Below the pieces are notes generated by a model. The model saw only the letters and a program-made list of their open reading frames with translations, was not told the origin of the DNA and ran no database searches. A DNA stretch of 64,000 nt, from assembly GCA_027069135.1 (NCBI GenBank), contig JALXFE010000626.1:22658-86657 (forward strand), written 5' to 3'. Shown here in pieces: positions 1-8,501 of the stretch. The number at the start of each line of letters is the position of its first letter. The first letter of the stretch is position 1. This stretch comes from Thermoanaerobaculia bacterium (GTDB lineage Bacteria; Acidobacteriota; Thermoanaerobaculia; Multivoradales; JAHZIX01). A program made the translations under genes and the position numbers.

Positions 1-771
1 CTGCGAAGGGGTCCGCGGAACACTCCGGTTCTCAAGGGCGACGCCAACGCCCGCTCGGTGTATATCCACACCCTCACCTGGGATCCGGCGGCCAAGACTT
101 TGGAAACCCGGTCCGAGTTTGTTCCCGTCGACGGCCGATTCGCCGAAGACGCGGCGACGAAGGCCGAGGTCGACCGCTGGACGAATTTGGCCTACACCGG
201 GTTCAGAGCCAGCGGATTCGAACCGACGGAGGTCGTCGCCCAGGTGCCGATTCCATTGGACGGCCGGGAATCGAGCGTTCGCAATCGGCCGACGGCTCTG
301 ACGGATCTCATCGCCCAGGGGATGCTGCGGGAAGGGAAGGGAACCCAGGTAGGGCTCTTTAACAGCGGTTCCATCCGCATCGACGACGTGGTGCCGGCGG
401 GGCCGGTCACGCAATACGACGTCATCCGTGTGTTGCCCTTCGGCGGCGCGGTGGTGTCGGTGCGCTGCAAGGGGTCTTTGCTGACCCGCGTTCTGTCCCA
501 AGGGGAGTCGAATGTCGGCACCGGCGGCTTTCTTCAATTCGCCGGAGCCGCTCGCTCGAAGACGACGGGGCTCTTCGAGGTCGGCGGGGAAGCTATCGAT
601 CCGGAGGGTTCTTACGTGGTGGTGGTTCCGGACTTTCTCATCACCGGGCGAGAGGTGGGGCTCGGGTTCTTCACTCCGGAGAATGAGGGCCTCGATGTCC
701 TCAAGGAAGAACGGGACGTTCGACTCGTCCTGATCGACCAGCTGCGCCGCACCTACGGCGGGGGATCCTGA
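1..771 (+). CDS. 5'-nucleotidase / bifunctional metallophosphatase, C-terminal part (5' truncated by window edge)
   Basis: The reading frame is open from base 1, so the GTG at 58 is probably internal and the catalytic metallophosphatase half lies outside the window. The visible part matches the 5'-nucleotidase C-terminal (substrate-binding) domain of the UshA family. It has the NSGSIR motif, then a Tyr-Asp-Val segment leading into LPFGG, and a late GGFLQF segment, in the order usual for this domain. Members of the family hydrolyse nucleotides or related phosphate esters in the periplasm. The gene ends 10 bp before the stop of the convergent binding-protein gene. Substrate cannot be judged without the N-terminal domain. 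Confidence 0.8.
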   Translation: MRRGPRNTPVLKGDANARSVYIHTLTWDPAAKTLETRSEFVPVDGRFAEDAATKAEVDRWTNLAYTGFRASGFEPTEVVAQVPIPLDGRESSVRNRPTALTDLIAQGMLREGKGTQVGLFNSGSIRIDDVVPAGPVTQYDVIRVLPFGGAVVSVRCKGSLLTRVLSQGESNVGTGGFLQFAGAARSKTTGLFEVGGEAIDPEGSYVVVVPDFLITGREVGLGFFTPENEGLDVLKEERDVRLVLIDQLRRTYGGGS

Positions 772-781
772 GACCTTCGAG

Positions 782-2311
782 CTAGCGGGTCCGCCGAATT
801 TCGAAGAGATGTAGATTGCCGTCCTTGCGGGCCTCCCACTCCAAGTCCCTACGGGTGCCGTAGAGATCCAGGGGCCAAAGGAGAGGTATCAGGATCCGTC
901 GAGCGGTCTCTCGCCGGGAGATTTCTTGTAGCAGGGCTTCCCGGGTGGGGAGGTCCGACTCGGCTCCGGCAGCGCGGATCATCCCGTCCAACTCGGCATC
1001 CCGCTGGTCGGTGAAGTTGGCGTTGCCGCGTTTGCCGTCCGGCGAGTGGACCACCACGTCGAAGAATACGGCGGCATCCGAGCCGTCAAAGCTCCAAACC
1101 CCCAACCAGGCCCCGACGTTGCCGACTTCCAAATCCGCGTAGAGCTCCGGCCACGGCCGAGGGACGATTTCCACCTGGAATCCAGCCTCCTCCAATTGCC
1201 TCTTGACCGCCTCGCCGAATTGTAGGTAGGCATCGGTGGTCTCGATCTTGATAGAGACCGACTCGCCGGGCCGGGCTTGGGCCAGAAGCTGGCGGGCCCG
1301 CGTCAGATCTCGTTGGGTGGGCTCCATCTTGGGGTCGTGACCGAAGATATCCGGTCCCAACATCTGGCTCGCCGGACGGGAGTGGTTGAGGGTGATTCTT
1401 TCCATGAGCTCTTGTCGGTCGACGGCCAGATGGACTGCCTGCCGAACACGCAAATCATTGAAGGGGGGGATTCCCGGGTCGAGCTGCAGGTAAATGATGC
1501 TTTGGCTGAGTCGGGATTCGACCCATAGGTCGGGGTTGGACTCCACTCGATCCACCAAACGAGGAGGAAGGTTTCGGACCAGGTCGAGCTCCCCCTCGTC
1601 GAGGAGATCTACCGCCCTCTCAGCATCGGGGACAATGGCGAATTCCGCGGCAGCCTCTGCCGACGCTCCCTGCCAGTATCCGTCAAATCCTTCGAGTCGC
1701 AGGAGATTTCCGCGCTCGTAGGAGACGAACCGATAGGGGCCCGTTCCCACAGGGTCGGTGATCTCTTTGGGAGAGCTCGCGGGGATGATCGAGATATACG
1801 GCAAGCCCTCTAGAAATAAGGGCTCCGATCGGGTCGTGACGATATCGATACGGCCCGCGGCGGCGTCCCCGGAAACGGATTCCACCGCGCCCAGGAAGCC
1901 CACGACTTCGCTTCGAGGGTCGGTGCGGGCACGCTCCAAGCTGAAGACGACGTCGTCCACGCTCAGCGGCGTTCCGTCGTGGAAGAGGACCTCGGGCCGG
2001 AGATAGAAGCTCCAATTCTGAAAATCCGGGCTTTCCCAGCGTTGCGCCAGACACCCGACAAATTCATTCTCTCGGTCCTGGCAGACGAGAGGTTCGTAGA
2101 TATTGCGCAGCACCACCGAGCCGATGATGGTTTGGTGATGGTGGGGGTCGAGGGTCGGGAGGTCTTCGTCGATAGCCACCCGGATCGGTTGTTGAGTCTG
2201 CGATCCGTCGGAGGTAGCCGCCCCACGGTGCCCCGGAGGCGTTGGGGTTTTGCTGCAGGCGCCGGCCAGAAGCAAAGAGCACAACAGTGGCATACCTAGG
2301 CTGGTTTTCAT
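782..2311 (-). CDS. ABC transporter substrate-binding lipoprotein, family 5 (peptide/oligopeptide type)
   Basis: The 509-residue product starts with a lipoprotein signal (hydrophobic stretch to LLLAGAC, Cys19), so it should be anchored in a membrane and face the periplasm. The mature part matches the solute-binding family 5 (DppA/OppA/NikA): a DEDLPTLDPH-type beginning, an IYEPLV segment, then a HDGTPLSVDDVVFSLERA segment, which is the family signature. Family members deliver peptides, nickel or other solutes to an ABC permease. No permease or ATPase gene lies next to it here, so the ligand is open. A good Shine-Dalgarno (GGAGAAGG) precedes the ATG. Confidence 0.88.
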   Translation of the reverse strand: MKTSLGMPLLCSLLLAGACSKTPTPPGHRGAATSDGSQTQQPIRVAIDEDLPTLDPHHHQTIIGSVVLRNIYEPLVCQDRENEFVGCLAQRWESPDFQNWSFYLRPEVLFHDGTPLSVDDVVFSLERARTDPRSEVVGFLGAVESVSGDAAAGRIDIVTTRSEPLFLEGLPYISIIPASSPKEITDPVGTGPYRFVSYERGNLLRLEGFDGYWQGASAEAAAEFAIVPDAERAVDLLDEGELDLVRNLPPRLVDRVESNPDLWVESRLSQSIIYLQLDPGIPPFNDLRVRQAVHLAVDRQELMERITLNHSRPASQMLGPDIFGHDPKMEPTQRDLTRARQLLAQARPGESVSIKIETTDAYLQFGEAVKRQLEEAGFQVEIVPRPWPELYADLEVGNVGAWLGVWSFDGSDAAVFFDVVVHSPDGKRGNANFTDQRDAELDGMIRAAGAESDLPTREALLQEISRRETARRILIPLLWPLDLYGTRRDLEWEARKDGNLHLFEIRRTR

Positions 2312-2639
2312 CGTGAGCCGCCTTCTCCAAAGTAATGTGGGTCGTCCCTACGCGTCGACCCGAGCTTGTCGTTTCAAGGGGGCCTTAGAGTCTAGTCGAT
2401 GTTGTGCGCCAGCTACAAGATTGAATTATTGTTTCCGGCCGGCTTCGTTTCGTCAGGGCTTGGGCGGGGGGGAGGCCTCCGGGGACAGATCTCGGGATTT
2501 TGGGAGAGTCTCGATGCCATGAAGCGGCGGGAATACGCTTATGATGTCCATCCCGCACGGTGGTGACAGGAGCGGTCGTGGTCTCCTATGCCGCCCGCCG
2601 CAAGTGATCGAGTGCAACCAACCCATGGAGATTCAAGAT
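2312..2639. other. Intergenic region between divergent genes
   Basis: This 328-bp stretch separates the minus-strand binding-protein gene from the plus-strand YceI gene and must hold both promoters. I see no convincing -10/-35 pair. An in-frame extension of the YceI frame back to 2541 exists, but it lacks a ribosome site and encodes no signal-like sequence. GGAG at 2627-2630 is the likely ribosome-binding site for the YceI gene. Confidence 0.5.
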
Positions 2640-3293
2640 ATGTCCCTATCCCTGAAGTACCTTCCCTTAGCCGCGCTGGTCGTCCTCGGACTCATCCTGG
2701 GCGCTTGCGCCGCGGACCCCACCGCGGACGCTCCGGCGGCCACAGTGACGGAGACACCGGCCCCCGAGCCAGAACCTGTTGCCGAGACGGCGGCCACCAG
2801 CTTCGGCTTCAGCGACGCGTCCACCATCGGTTTCGTGGGGTCCAAAGTCACGGGCTCCCACGAGGGGGGCTTCAAGACTTTCGGGGGCGCGATGGAGATT
2901 ACAGAAGGCGACCTGGGAACCCTCGCCGTCCGTGTCGAAATCGAGACTGGCTCTCTGTGGGCCGACAACGAGAAACTCACCGGCCATCTGAAGAGTGCCG
3001 AATTCTTCGGGGTTGAAGAGCACCCGACGGCGACCTTCGAATCCACCTCCATCACCGCCCAGGAGGACGGCTCCTACCTGGTGACCGGGAACCTCGATCT
3101 CCACGGTGTCACCAAATCCATCAGCTTTCCGGCCACCATCGAAGCGGCGGCAGCGGGAACCTATACCGTCAAGGCCGAGTTTTCTATCAAGCGCTTCGAT
3201 TTCGACATCGTCTACCCCGGCAAGGCCGATGATCTGATCCGCGACGACGTCCTGATCAAGCTCGACCTCCTAGCAGCCCGAGCGAATACCTAG
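2640..3293 (+). CDS. YceI-family lipoprotein
   Basis: I chose ATG 2640 because GGAG lies 9 bp upstream and translation then starts with a clean lipoprotein signal (LILGAC, Cys23); upstream starts would bury this signal. After a Pro/Glu/Thr-rich linker of about 30 residues comes a YceI beta-barrel of about 180 residues, with typical segments: a GSK(V)TGSHEGGF start, an LTGHLKSAEFF(G)VEEHPTATF core, and GNLDLHGVTKSISFPA. YceI proteins are lipocalin-like periplasmic proteins that bind polyisoprenoid or amphiphilic molecules. The gene stands alone, 72 bp before the phosphoesterase gene. Confidence 0.9.
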   Translation: MSLSLKYLPLAALVVLGLILGACAADPTADAPAATVTETPAPEPEPVAETAATSFGFSDASTIGFVGSKVTGSHEGGFKTFGGAMEITEGDLGTLAVRVEIETGSLWADNEKLTGHLKSAEFFGVEEHPTATFESTSITAQEDGSYLVTGNLDLHGVTKSISFPATIEAAAAGTYTVKAEFSIKRFDFDIVYPGKADDLIRDDVLIKLDLLAARANT

Positions 3294-3365
3294 GGCCTCC
3301 CTTCTCAAACCACATGTCGCGAAGGCCGATTTCGGCAGGAGGGCAGCTCTGAGAGGGAGGGTTCT

Positions 3366-4112
3366 ATGCGGATCGCAGCTCTTTACGACATCCACGGCAA
3401 CCTTCCCGCCCTCGAGGTGGTGCTGGAAGAGGTTCGTAGGGCATCGGTGGACGAGGTGGTGGTCGGCGGCGATGTATTTCCGGGCCCGATGTGCGAGGAG
3501 GCGCTCGAGCGCCTCCTCGACCTCGACCTGCCGGTACGGTTCATCCACGGCAACGGTGATCGCGAAGTCTTGGCCCGGGCTGCGGGCCAGGAGAGCGACC
3601 GGGTTCCGGAAGAGTATCGGGCGACCCTGGCCTGGGTCGCTAAGCAGCTCGATCCAGACCGCCAGCGGAGGATAGCGAGGTGGCCCCTATCCGTTCGTGT
3701 CGGGATCGACGGGTTGGGCGAGGTGCTCTTCTGTCATGCGACCCCGCGCAACGACACGGAGATCTTCGTCCGTTCGACGCCGGAGGAAAATCTCCGGAAG
3801 ATCTTCGAGAGCCCGAAGGTGTCCCTCGTCGTCTGCGGGCATACCCACATGCAATTCGATCGGTGGATCGGCAGCGTCCGGGTTGTGAATGCCGGCAGCG
3901 TGGGCATGCCCTTCGGCACTCCCGGTGCCCATTGGCTTCTGTTGGGCCCCGAGGTGAGGCTACAGCAGACCTCCTACGACCTCACCCAGGCGGCGGAACG
4001 CATTCGAGCCACCAGCTATCCGCAAGCCGAGGAATTCGCGGCCCGCAACGTGTTGGCGCCCCCATCCGAGCAAGAAATGCTGGAGCGGTTTCGACACGTC
4101 GAGCTGAAGTGA
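3366..4112 (+). CDS. Metallophosphoesterase (YfcE/MJ0936-like)
   Basis: The 248-residue protein has the calcineurin-like phosphoesterase motifs in order: DIHGN near the N-terminus, GGDV, HGNGD, a lone His in FCHAT, and GHTHMQF, with NAGSVGMPFG after it. These residues hold a dinuclear metal centre. Length and motif spacing fit the small cytoplasmic phosphodiesterases of the YfcE/MJ0936 type; the natural substrate of most members is unknown. There is no signal peptide. A strong GGGAGGG ribosome site lies just upstream of ATG 3366. It may be cotranscribed with the YceI gene 72 bp upstream. Confidence 0.88.
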   Translation: MRIAALYDIHGNLPALEVVLEEVRRASVDEVVVGGDVFPGPMCEEALERLLDLDLPVRFIHGNGDREVLARAAGQESDRVPEEYRATLAWVAKQLDPDRQRRIARWPLSVRVGIDGLGEVLFCHATPRNDTEIFVRSTPEENLRKIFESPKVSLVVCGHTHMQFDRWIGSVRVVNAGSVGMPFGTPGAHWLLLGPEVRLQQTSYDLTQAAERIRATSYPQAEEFAARNVLAPPSEQEMLERFRHVELK

Positions 4113-4405
4113 TCACCACCGATGAGTGGCGGTGGGGAGGCCGTCCACACTTGGCGGCAGCCGATTGTTGTTTCCGGATTGTCTTGTCCGGGTGGGGCGC
4201 TGCCTCGTCTGCTGGGTGTAACGCCGAGCGCTATCGTTCGCCAGTTTCAGTATCGGTGGAAGTCATCAGGGCGAAGACGCTCCGTCGCTGCGCTCCGCAG
4301 CCTCCTTAGCAGGCCATCCTGGCGCCGCTTCGGAGGTGGGCCAAGCAGCTGACGGAACCTCTTGTCTCGACGTTTCGTGAGACCCTTATATTTTTAGGAG
4401 GCGGT

Positions 4406-5623
4406 ATGAAGAAGAGTGAAAGGATCCCATTTGCTTCGATAGCCATTGCAGGGCTTCTCCTGGGTGTGATGGGATGCGCGACCCCTGGGCCTTCCCCGGA
4501 TCCGGGCCCGGAAACGGTTCCCGTGCCAGCGGCGGTGGTCGTTGCGATACCGGCGCAGCCCGGAGCCGTCGATGGGTCGACGCAGAACTCCGACGAGTTC
4601 ATCTGGAACCTGTTCACCCAATTCACCGCGCCGGTCTCCGAGTCCAAGCTGTCGCAGGTGGTGTTCGAGACCTGGGCCTCCGATGCGGATACGTTCTCCA
4701 CCACTCCCCATTGGCCGGACCTGGACGAGCCGAAGAAGCTCCAGAGGAGTGTGCTCAGCCGGGTGACGAGCCCGCATGTCACGCCGATCGATGTTCCTTG
4801 CGCCACACCGGGAAATGCCGCGGTGGGCGGATTTCCCACCACCGGTCCCCCCACTCCCTGTATCGCTGAGGAGACCAAGCGAAATCGTCCCCAATTCGAT
4901 TACATCGTCAATAACCATCTGAATACCAAAGCCGGGCTGGCAGCCGCCTTCTCGAAGTCCTTCGATGTCGTCATGCCCACGGCGGCCCTTGCGGTCAAGG
5001 GCGATTGGGTGCCGGTGCAGACGATGCTGCAATGGCTCCCCCAACTGGGAAGCGTCGAGGAGATCCGAAAGCTCTACCACACGACCGTCTCCGACTCCGT
5101 CGAGTACGCTCTCGTCTCGCTCCACGTGAGCAGTCGGCAGAACGCGAATTGGGTCTGGGGGACCTTCGAGCACCAGATGAATCCGGGCCGTTGCGACTAC
5201 ATCGGATGCTTCGACAGCTTCGGTGCCACGATCCCCGCCATTCCTCCAAATCGGGCCGAGGTCAACACGCAATATGGCGCCTGCGCCAAAACCCAGCCGC
5301 TGAAGGACCTGATGGCCGAAGCGAATCTGTCGCCGGTCTGGGAGAACTACTGCATGAAATCGACCCAGGTGGACTACACCGCCGCCGACGGCACCCCCTA
5401 TGTGCTGGGAAACTCGGTGATCGAAGGGATCACCGGTAACGGAACCATCGCCGCCTCTTCCTGCATCGCCTGCCACGTCTACGCCTCCTTCGGTTCGGAC
5501 GGCGCACCGAAGGGTAGTGTCACGGCGATGCTTCCCTTCAATCCGACGGGGAATCCGATCCCCGGCGTGCTCGACGGATCGGTGCAATTCGACTTCATGT
5601 GGGGAGTCCTGCTAGCGCCCTGA
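4406..5623 (+). CDS. Putative lipoprotein with one c-type heme motif (CIACH)
   Basis: The 405-residue product starts with a lipoprotein signal (LLLGVMGC) and a Pro-rich linker, so it is exported. A single CxxCH motif, C353-I-A-C356-H357, sits about 50 residues from the C-terminus in the sequence SSCIACHVYAS, which suggests one covalently bound heme c. The rest, including a WASDADTF segment, is conserved-looking but I cannot assign it to a named family. Other cysteines (for example CDYIGC) could form disulfides. AGGAGG lies 5 bp before ATG 4406. Role inferred: periplasmic electron transfer or a heme-dependent oxidoreductase; this is only a guess. Confidence 0.65.
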   Translation: MKKSERIPFASIAIAGLLLGVMGCATPGPSPDPGPETVPVPAAVVVAIPAQPGAVDGSTQNSDEFIWNLFTQFTAPVSESKLSQVVFETWASDADTFSTTPHWPDLDEPKKLQRSVLSRVTSPHVTPIDVPCATPGNAAVGGFPTTGPPTPCIAEETKRNRPQFDYIVNNHLNTKAGLAAAFSKSFDVVMPTAALAVKGDWVPVQTMLQWLPQLGSVEEIRKLYHTTVSDSVEYALVSLHVSSRQNANWVWGTFEHQMNPGRCDYIGCFDSFGATIPAIPPNRAEVNTQYGACAKTQPLKDLMAEANLSPVWENYCMKSTQVDYTAADGTPYVLGNSVIEGITGNGTIAASSCIACHVYASFGSDGAPKGSVTAMLPFNPTGNPIPGVLDGSVQFDFMWGVLLAP

Positions 5624-5639
5624 CGTTGCAGCGAAGAGG

Positions 5640-5667
5640 TAGGGGCCAATGATGATCCGTCTCTACC
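5640..5667. repeat. Degenerate REP-like palindrome
   Basis: The sequence keeps the AGGGGC-AATGATGAT core of the palindrome found four times at 6666-6956, but the right arm has decayed (CCGTCTCTAC instead of TCGCCCCTAC). It sits 17 bp after a stop codon, a usual place for such elements. Confidence 0.55.
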
Positions 5668-5790
5668 CGGCTTGCCTCGGGGAGTTCATGGGCCGCTCTG
5701 GTAGAATCGAGTTCCCAAGGGCGATTCCGGGAGCCTTCCGTCAACAGACGCCCGCGCCCAACTCAACGTCGATTTGGAGAAGAAGTTGCC

Positions 5791-6594
5791 ATGAGAACTC
5801 TTGCAACGATGGCCCTGGGTCTCCTATTTCTCGCTCCCCAGTTGGCATCCCAAGTCCATACCCCGGTCGGAGTCAAAAGGCCTGCGGTTGTTGAGCGGTG
5901 GGGCAAGCAGTTGAAGGAAAACGAAAAGGCGCTGCAGGCCGGAGAGTGGAAAAAAGCGAAGAGAGCCACCGACGATCTGCTGGATGAAATGTGCTCTCGA
6001 ATCGAAGGGGGCCAAGGAGTCGAGTGGCTTCTCGGCAGCGCGGCCTTCCTCCGCTCCTTAGCGGAAGCAGGACTTGGCAATGAGGCCGCGGCGAACTGGG
6101 ATTTCAACACCGCTTTGACGATGAGACCGGAGCTCTCAGAGGTCGATCTTAGCCAGTATGGAGCCGCCGGAAAGATGTTGGAACCCTGGCAGGTACCGTC
6201 GCCGGTCACCGAGGTAGCAGGGCTAGAAGTCGGTTCAGAGGAGACTTTGAAAGGAGAGGATAGCCCCCCAAGGACCGATTTAGAACCACCCAAGAAAATT
6301 CGGGCGCCTCGACCCAAATATCCTTTTGCCAAGCTCAAAGCCTGCGCCGACGGTCCGATTATCATCCGGGTAGTTCTCGACAAAGAAGGCTTTCCGAGAG
6401 ACCCGCGGCTGCTCAGTGTCCAGGACCCCATCCTCGGTTTTGCAGCCTTGGAAGCCTTCAGGAATTGGAGATTTCGGCCCGCCCGGCTCGATGGAGAGCC
6501 TGTGCCGGTGTATTACAATCTGACCGTCAATTTCATCGTGCCGAATTGTACGAATTTCTTTGCGCGATCGAAGCTCGCTAAAGAGAAGGGTTGA
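5791..6594 (+). CDS. TonB C-terminal-domain protein
   Basis: The 267-residue protein begins with a signal peptide (about 20 residues, LFLAPQLASQ) rather than the N-terminal membrane anchor of classic TonB. Residues from about 170 match the TonB C-terminal fold: a PRPKYPFAK start, an IIIRVVLDKEG strand, AALEAFRNWRFRPA and a final strand ending NFIV. In Acidobacteriota, free or soluble TonB-C proteins are common and may link partners rather than drive transport. The middle 100 residues are helical, Lys/Glu-rich and carry no domain I know. GGAGAAGAAG precedes the ATG. Confidence 0.78.
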   Translation: MRTLATMALGLLFLAPQLASQVHTPVGVKRPAVVERWGKQLKENEKALQAGEWKKAKRATDDLLDEMCSRIEGGQGVEWLLGSAAFLRSLAEAGLGNEAAANWDFNTALTMRPELSEVDLSQYGAAGKMLEPWQVPSPVTEVAGLEVGSEETLKGEDSPPRTDLEPPKKIRAPRPKYPFAKLKACADGPIIIRVVLDKEGFPRDPRLLSVQDPILGFAALEAFRNWRFRPARLDGEPVPVYYNLTVNFIVPNCTNFFARSKLAKEKG

Positions 6595-6665
6595 GGGGCA
6601 GCCGAATATCAGAATTTGATTTTCGATCTGCTTGCTGACGTTGAGCCTGTCAGGCTCCGATGGAG

Positions 6666-6691
6666 TAGGGGCGAATGATGATTCGCCCCTA
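6666..6691. repeat. REP-like palindrome, copy 1
   Basis: An 11-bp arm TAGGGGCGAAT, a GATG loop and the perfect complement ATTCGCCCCTA. Confidence 0.8.
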
Positions 6692-6734
6692 CGGATCGGA
6701 AATCGGAAGGGTTGTGGACCGGAGATGGGCCGAC

Positions 6735-6757
6735 GGGCGAATGATGATTCGCCCCTA
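6735..6757. repeat. REP-like palindrome, copy 2 (short left arm)
   Basis: The same core, but the left arm begins at GGGCGAAT, giving an 8-bp perfect stem around GATG; the right side still reads to CCCCTA. Confidence 0.75.
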
Positions 6758-6864
6758 CGACCGGTTGATCTCCGTCGGGGTTGGGCCGGTTGCGGGGCGG
6801 CCGAATATCAGAATTTGATTTTCGATCTGCTTGCTGACGTTGAGCCTGTCAGGCTCCGATGGAG

Positions 6865-6890
6865 TAGGGGCGAATGATGATTCGCCCCTA
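6865..6890. repeat. REP-like palindrome, copy 3
   Basis: Full 11-bp arms around GATG, identical to copy 1; it lies 199 bp downstream because of the tandem duplication. Confidence 0.8.
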
Positions 6891-6933
6891 CGGTTCGGAA
6901 ATCGGAAGGGTTGTGGACCGGAGATGGGCCGAC

Positions 6934-6956
6934 GGGCGAATGATGATTCGCCCCTA
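6934..6956. repeat. REP-like palindrome, copy 4 (short left arm)
   Basis: Identical to copy 2 and 199 bp from it. Confidence 0.75.
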
Positions 6957-6994
6957 CGACCGGTTGATCTCCGTCGGGGTTGGGCCGTACGGAT

Positions 6995-7143
6995 TCAAAC
7001 CCCCACCACCTCGATTTCTTCCACCGGCGTGCTCAGGTATTCGCAGCCCTCTTCCGTGACGCAGAGGATGTCCTCGATGCGCACACCGAGCTCGCCGACG
7101 AGGTAGATGCCGGGTTCGTTGGAGAAGGTCATGCCGGGGGCTA
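6995..7143 (-). pseudogene. Truncated C-terminal copy of the M24 peptidase gene
   Basis: Bases 7001-7143 align without gaps to 8501-8643, the 3' end of the M24 gene, at an exact offset of 1,500 bp with about 6 mismatches in 143. The frame is open and has its own TGA at the matching position (6995-6997). It encodes the last 48 or so residues, including the NEPGIYL and GVRIED metal-ligand segments. The last residues differ ([10 protein letters not shown] against PIKEIEVVGG). Similarity stops sharply at 7143, so only the tail of a former paralog or duplicate remains. It cannot be active, lacking the Asp and His ligands. Confidence 0.85.
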
Positions 7144-7443
7144 TTTCCGAGGAGTCGCCAAATATTCAGACGATTCGAGGCCCCCAAGAACACAGCTCAT
7201 GGCCCTTTCTGAGGATGTGCTCCGCTATCTAGTTCTAGGACACCAGTGGAGAGCGACGGGGTAGCTGGAGTCGCTGTTTCGGACGGATTCGTTGCGAAAT
7301 GGAGAATAGGTGGTGATAAGCTTCGGCGAAGATATTGTCTGGAAATTTTGTCAGATGACTGGGTCGTGGGCCGTTGACGCAGTGGGTGGACCTGAAACCT
7401 TTTGTCGGGGAAGTCAAAGGGGATCTGGAATGGGTGACACGAG
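7144..7443. other. Non-coding stretch after the M24 fragment
   Basis: No gene, hairpin or clear promoter is visible. It probably includes the promoter of the YiiX-like gene that starts at 7444. Its left edge is the breakpoint of the M24 duplication. Confidence 0.4.
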
Positions 7444-8094
7444 GTGAACCGAGCGGGACGGCCGCTCGTTGCACTCGGCTTGGCTCTCGCCGTGATACTC
7501 CCGGCAGGAAGTCTGGCTTCTTCCCGTTTCTTAGACCGAAAGGCCGGAGGTGAACAAGCTGAGAATCTCTCCGTGCCGGATCTACTCCTCCCCGGGGATT
7601 TGGTCTTCCGGCGGGGCCGGAGCCTCAATAGCCGGGCGGTCTTGCTCGCAGAATCCGGTTCAGAGTTTTCTCACGTGGGAATTGTCGTTGGAGAGGGTCT
7701 CTCTCAACGAGTGATTCACAGCGTACCGCAGAGAGGAGAGTCACCCGGTGGAGTTCGCTCAGATCTAATCTCGGAATTTCTGTCAAGAGAAAATGCGGCG
7801 TCTTCGGCGGTCTACCGGCTCAGTCCCTATCGGGGAGAGGTCGCACTTCAAGCTGCTCGACGAGCTGTCGAATTTGAACAAAAAGGGATCCTCTTCGATG
7901 ATCGATTCGATCTCGAAGAACAAACCAGCCTTTATTGTACGGAGTTGATTTGGGCGGCCTATTTGGAGGCGGGAGTCGATGTATCAGAAGGACATCGGGA
8001 GCATCTGGATTTTCCGCTAATAGAAAAAGGGCTGTACATCCTTCCGGGAACCCTGGCCCGGAGCCGAATGCTGAAAAGACTACAGAACAACTAG
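7444..8094 (+). CDS. YiiX-like permuted papain-fold hydrolase, exported
   Basis: The 216-residue product has an N-terminal signal peptide (hydrophobic run ALGLALAVILPAGSLA). It then matches the YiiX/YebB-like permuted NlpC/P60 family: LLLPGDLVFRRG, FSHVGIVVGEG with the catalytic His in the SHVG segment, a VIHSVP strand, and LYCTELIWAAY with the likely nucleophile Cys. The Cys-after-His order is the circularly permuted one. Such enzymes are thought to cleave amide or ester bonds in lipids or peptides. The start is GTG 7444, with GAGG partly overlapping it; it is not certain. It probably forms a short operon with the lipoprotein gene 14 bp downstream. Confidence 0.8.
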   Translation: MNRAGRPLVALGLALAVILPAGSLASSRFLDRKAGGEQAENLSVPDLLLPGDLVFRRGRSLNSRAVLLAESGSEFSHVGIVVGEGLSQRVIHSVPQRGESPGGVRSDLISEFLSRENAASSAVYRLSPYRGEVALQAARRAVEFEQKGILFDDRFDLEEQTSLYCTELIWAAYLEAGVDVSEGHREHLDFPLIEKGLYILPGTLARSRMLKRLQNN

Positions 8095-8108
8095 AAAAGG
8101 GAGCTTGA

Positions 8109-8486
8109 ATGAAGAATATAGCAGCAATCCTTGGAGTCGCGTTGATGCTGGTCGCTTGTGGAGGAGGTAGCCCCCAGGGGACGGTGAAGGATTTCTTTCG
8201 GAACGTCGAAGACGGAAAGTTGGAGGAAGCCGCGGGACTGTTCTCGAAGGCGACCCTCTCCACTGTCGGCCTCGAGAAGTTGAAACAAGGCCTCCAGCAA
8301 TCGACTCGGGAGATCGACGGTAAAGGGGGAATCTCCAAGATCGAAGTCTTGGAGCATAAGACCATTGGCGAGGTCGCCGAGGTCAGCATCAAGATTTTCT
8401 ACGGCAACGGTACAGAAGAAACCGAATCGATGGATTTAATCCTGGAGAATGGGCAGTGGAAGCTACAACCGTCGGGAGATAAGTAG
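8109..8486 (+). CDS. DUF4878-like small lipoprotein
   Basis: The 125-residue product has a lipoprotein signal (MLVAC) and a mature domain that fits the DUF4878/NTF2-like group: GTVKDFFRNVEDGKLEEAAGLFSK at the front, then three or four beta strands ending in LILENGQWKLQPS. These domains form a cone-shaped pocket; most are uncharacterised periplasmic binding or scaffold proteins. Its gene follows the YiiX-like gene by 14 bp with a GGGAGC ribosome site, so the two are likely cotranscribed and may act together at the membrane. Confidence 0.78.
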   Translation: MKNIAAILGVALMLVACGGGSPQGTVKDFFRNVEDGKLEEAAGLFSKATLSTVGLEKLKQGLQQSTREIDGKGGISKIEVLEHKTIGEVAEVSIKIFYGNGTEETESMDLILENGQWKLQPSGDK

Positions 8487-8487
8487 C

Positions 8488-8501
8488 GGGCTGCTCAGCC
8501 C
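8488..8501. terminator. Small hairpin between convergent genes
   Basis: GGGCTG and CAGCCC pair perfectly around a 2-base loop in the gap between the stop codons of the lipoprotein gene and the M24 gene, overlapping the last codons of the latter. There is no T-run on either strand, so termination is only possible. Confidence 0.3.

Larger units (their letters stand above)
6596..6987. repeat. Tandem repeat, about two copies of a 199-bp unit
   Basis: Two nearly identical units begin near 6596 and 6795 (the shared ccgaatatcag anchors lie at 6602 and 6801). Each unit holds a 15-bp odd palindrome GAGCCTGTCAGGCTC and two copies of a REP-like hairpin with the core GGGCGAAT-GATG-ATTCGCCC. Differences between the copies are few, so duplication is recent. 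No coding function is credible: the small ORFs across it simply repeat with the unit. Confidence 0.85.

Noticed and set aside
4116..4135. Hairpin (CCACCG/CGGTGG) after the phosphoesterase gene as a terminator
   Set aside because: Only a 6-bp stem and followed by purines, not a T-run.
6596..6987. Possible CRISPR array
   Set aside because: The repeat unit is 199 bp and present about twice; the short palindromes are not evenly spaced with unique spacers.
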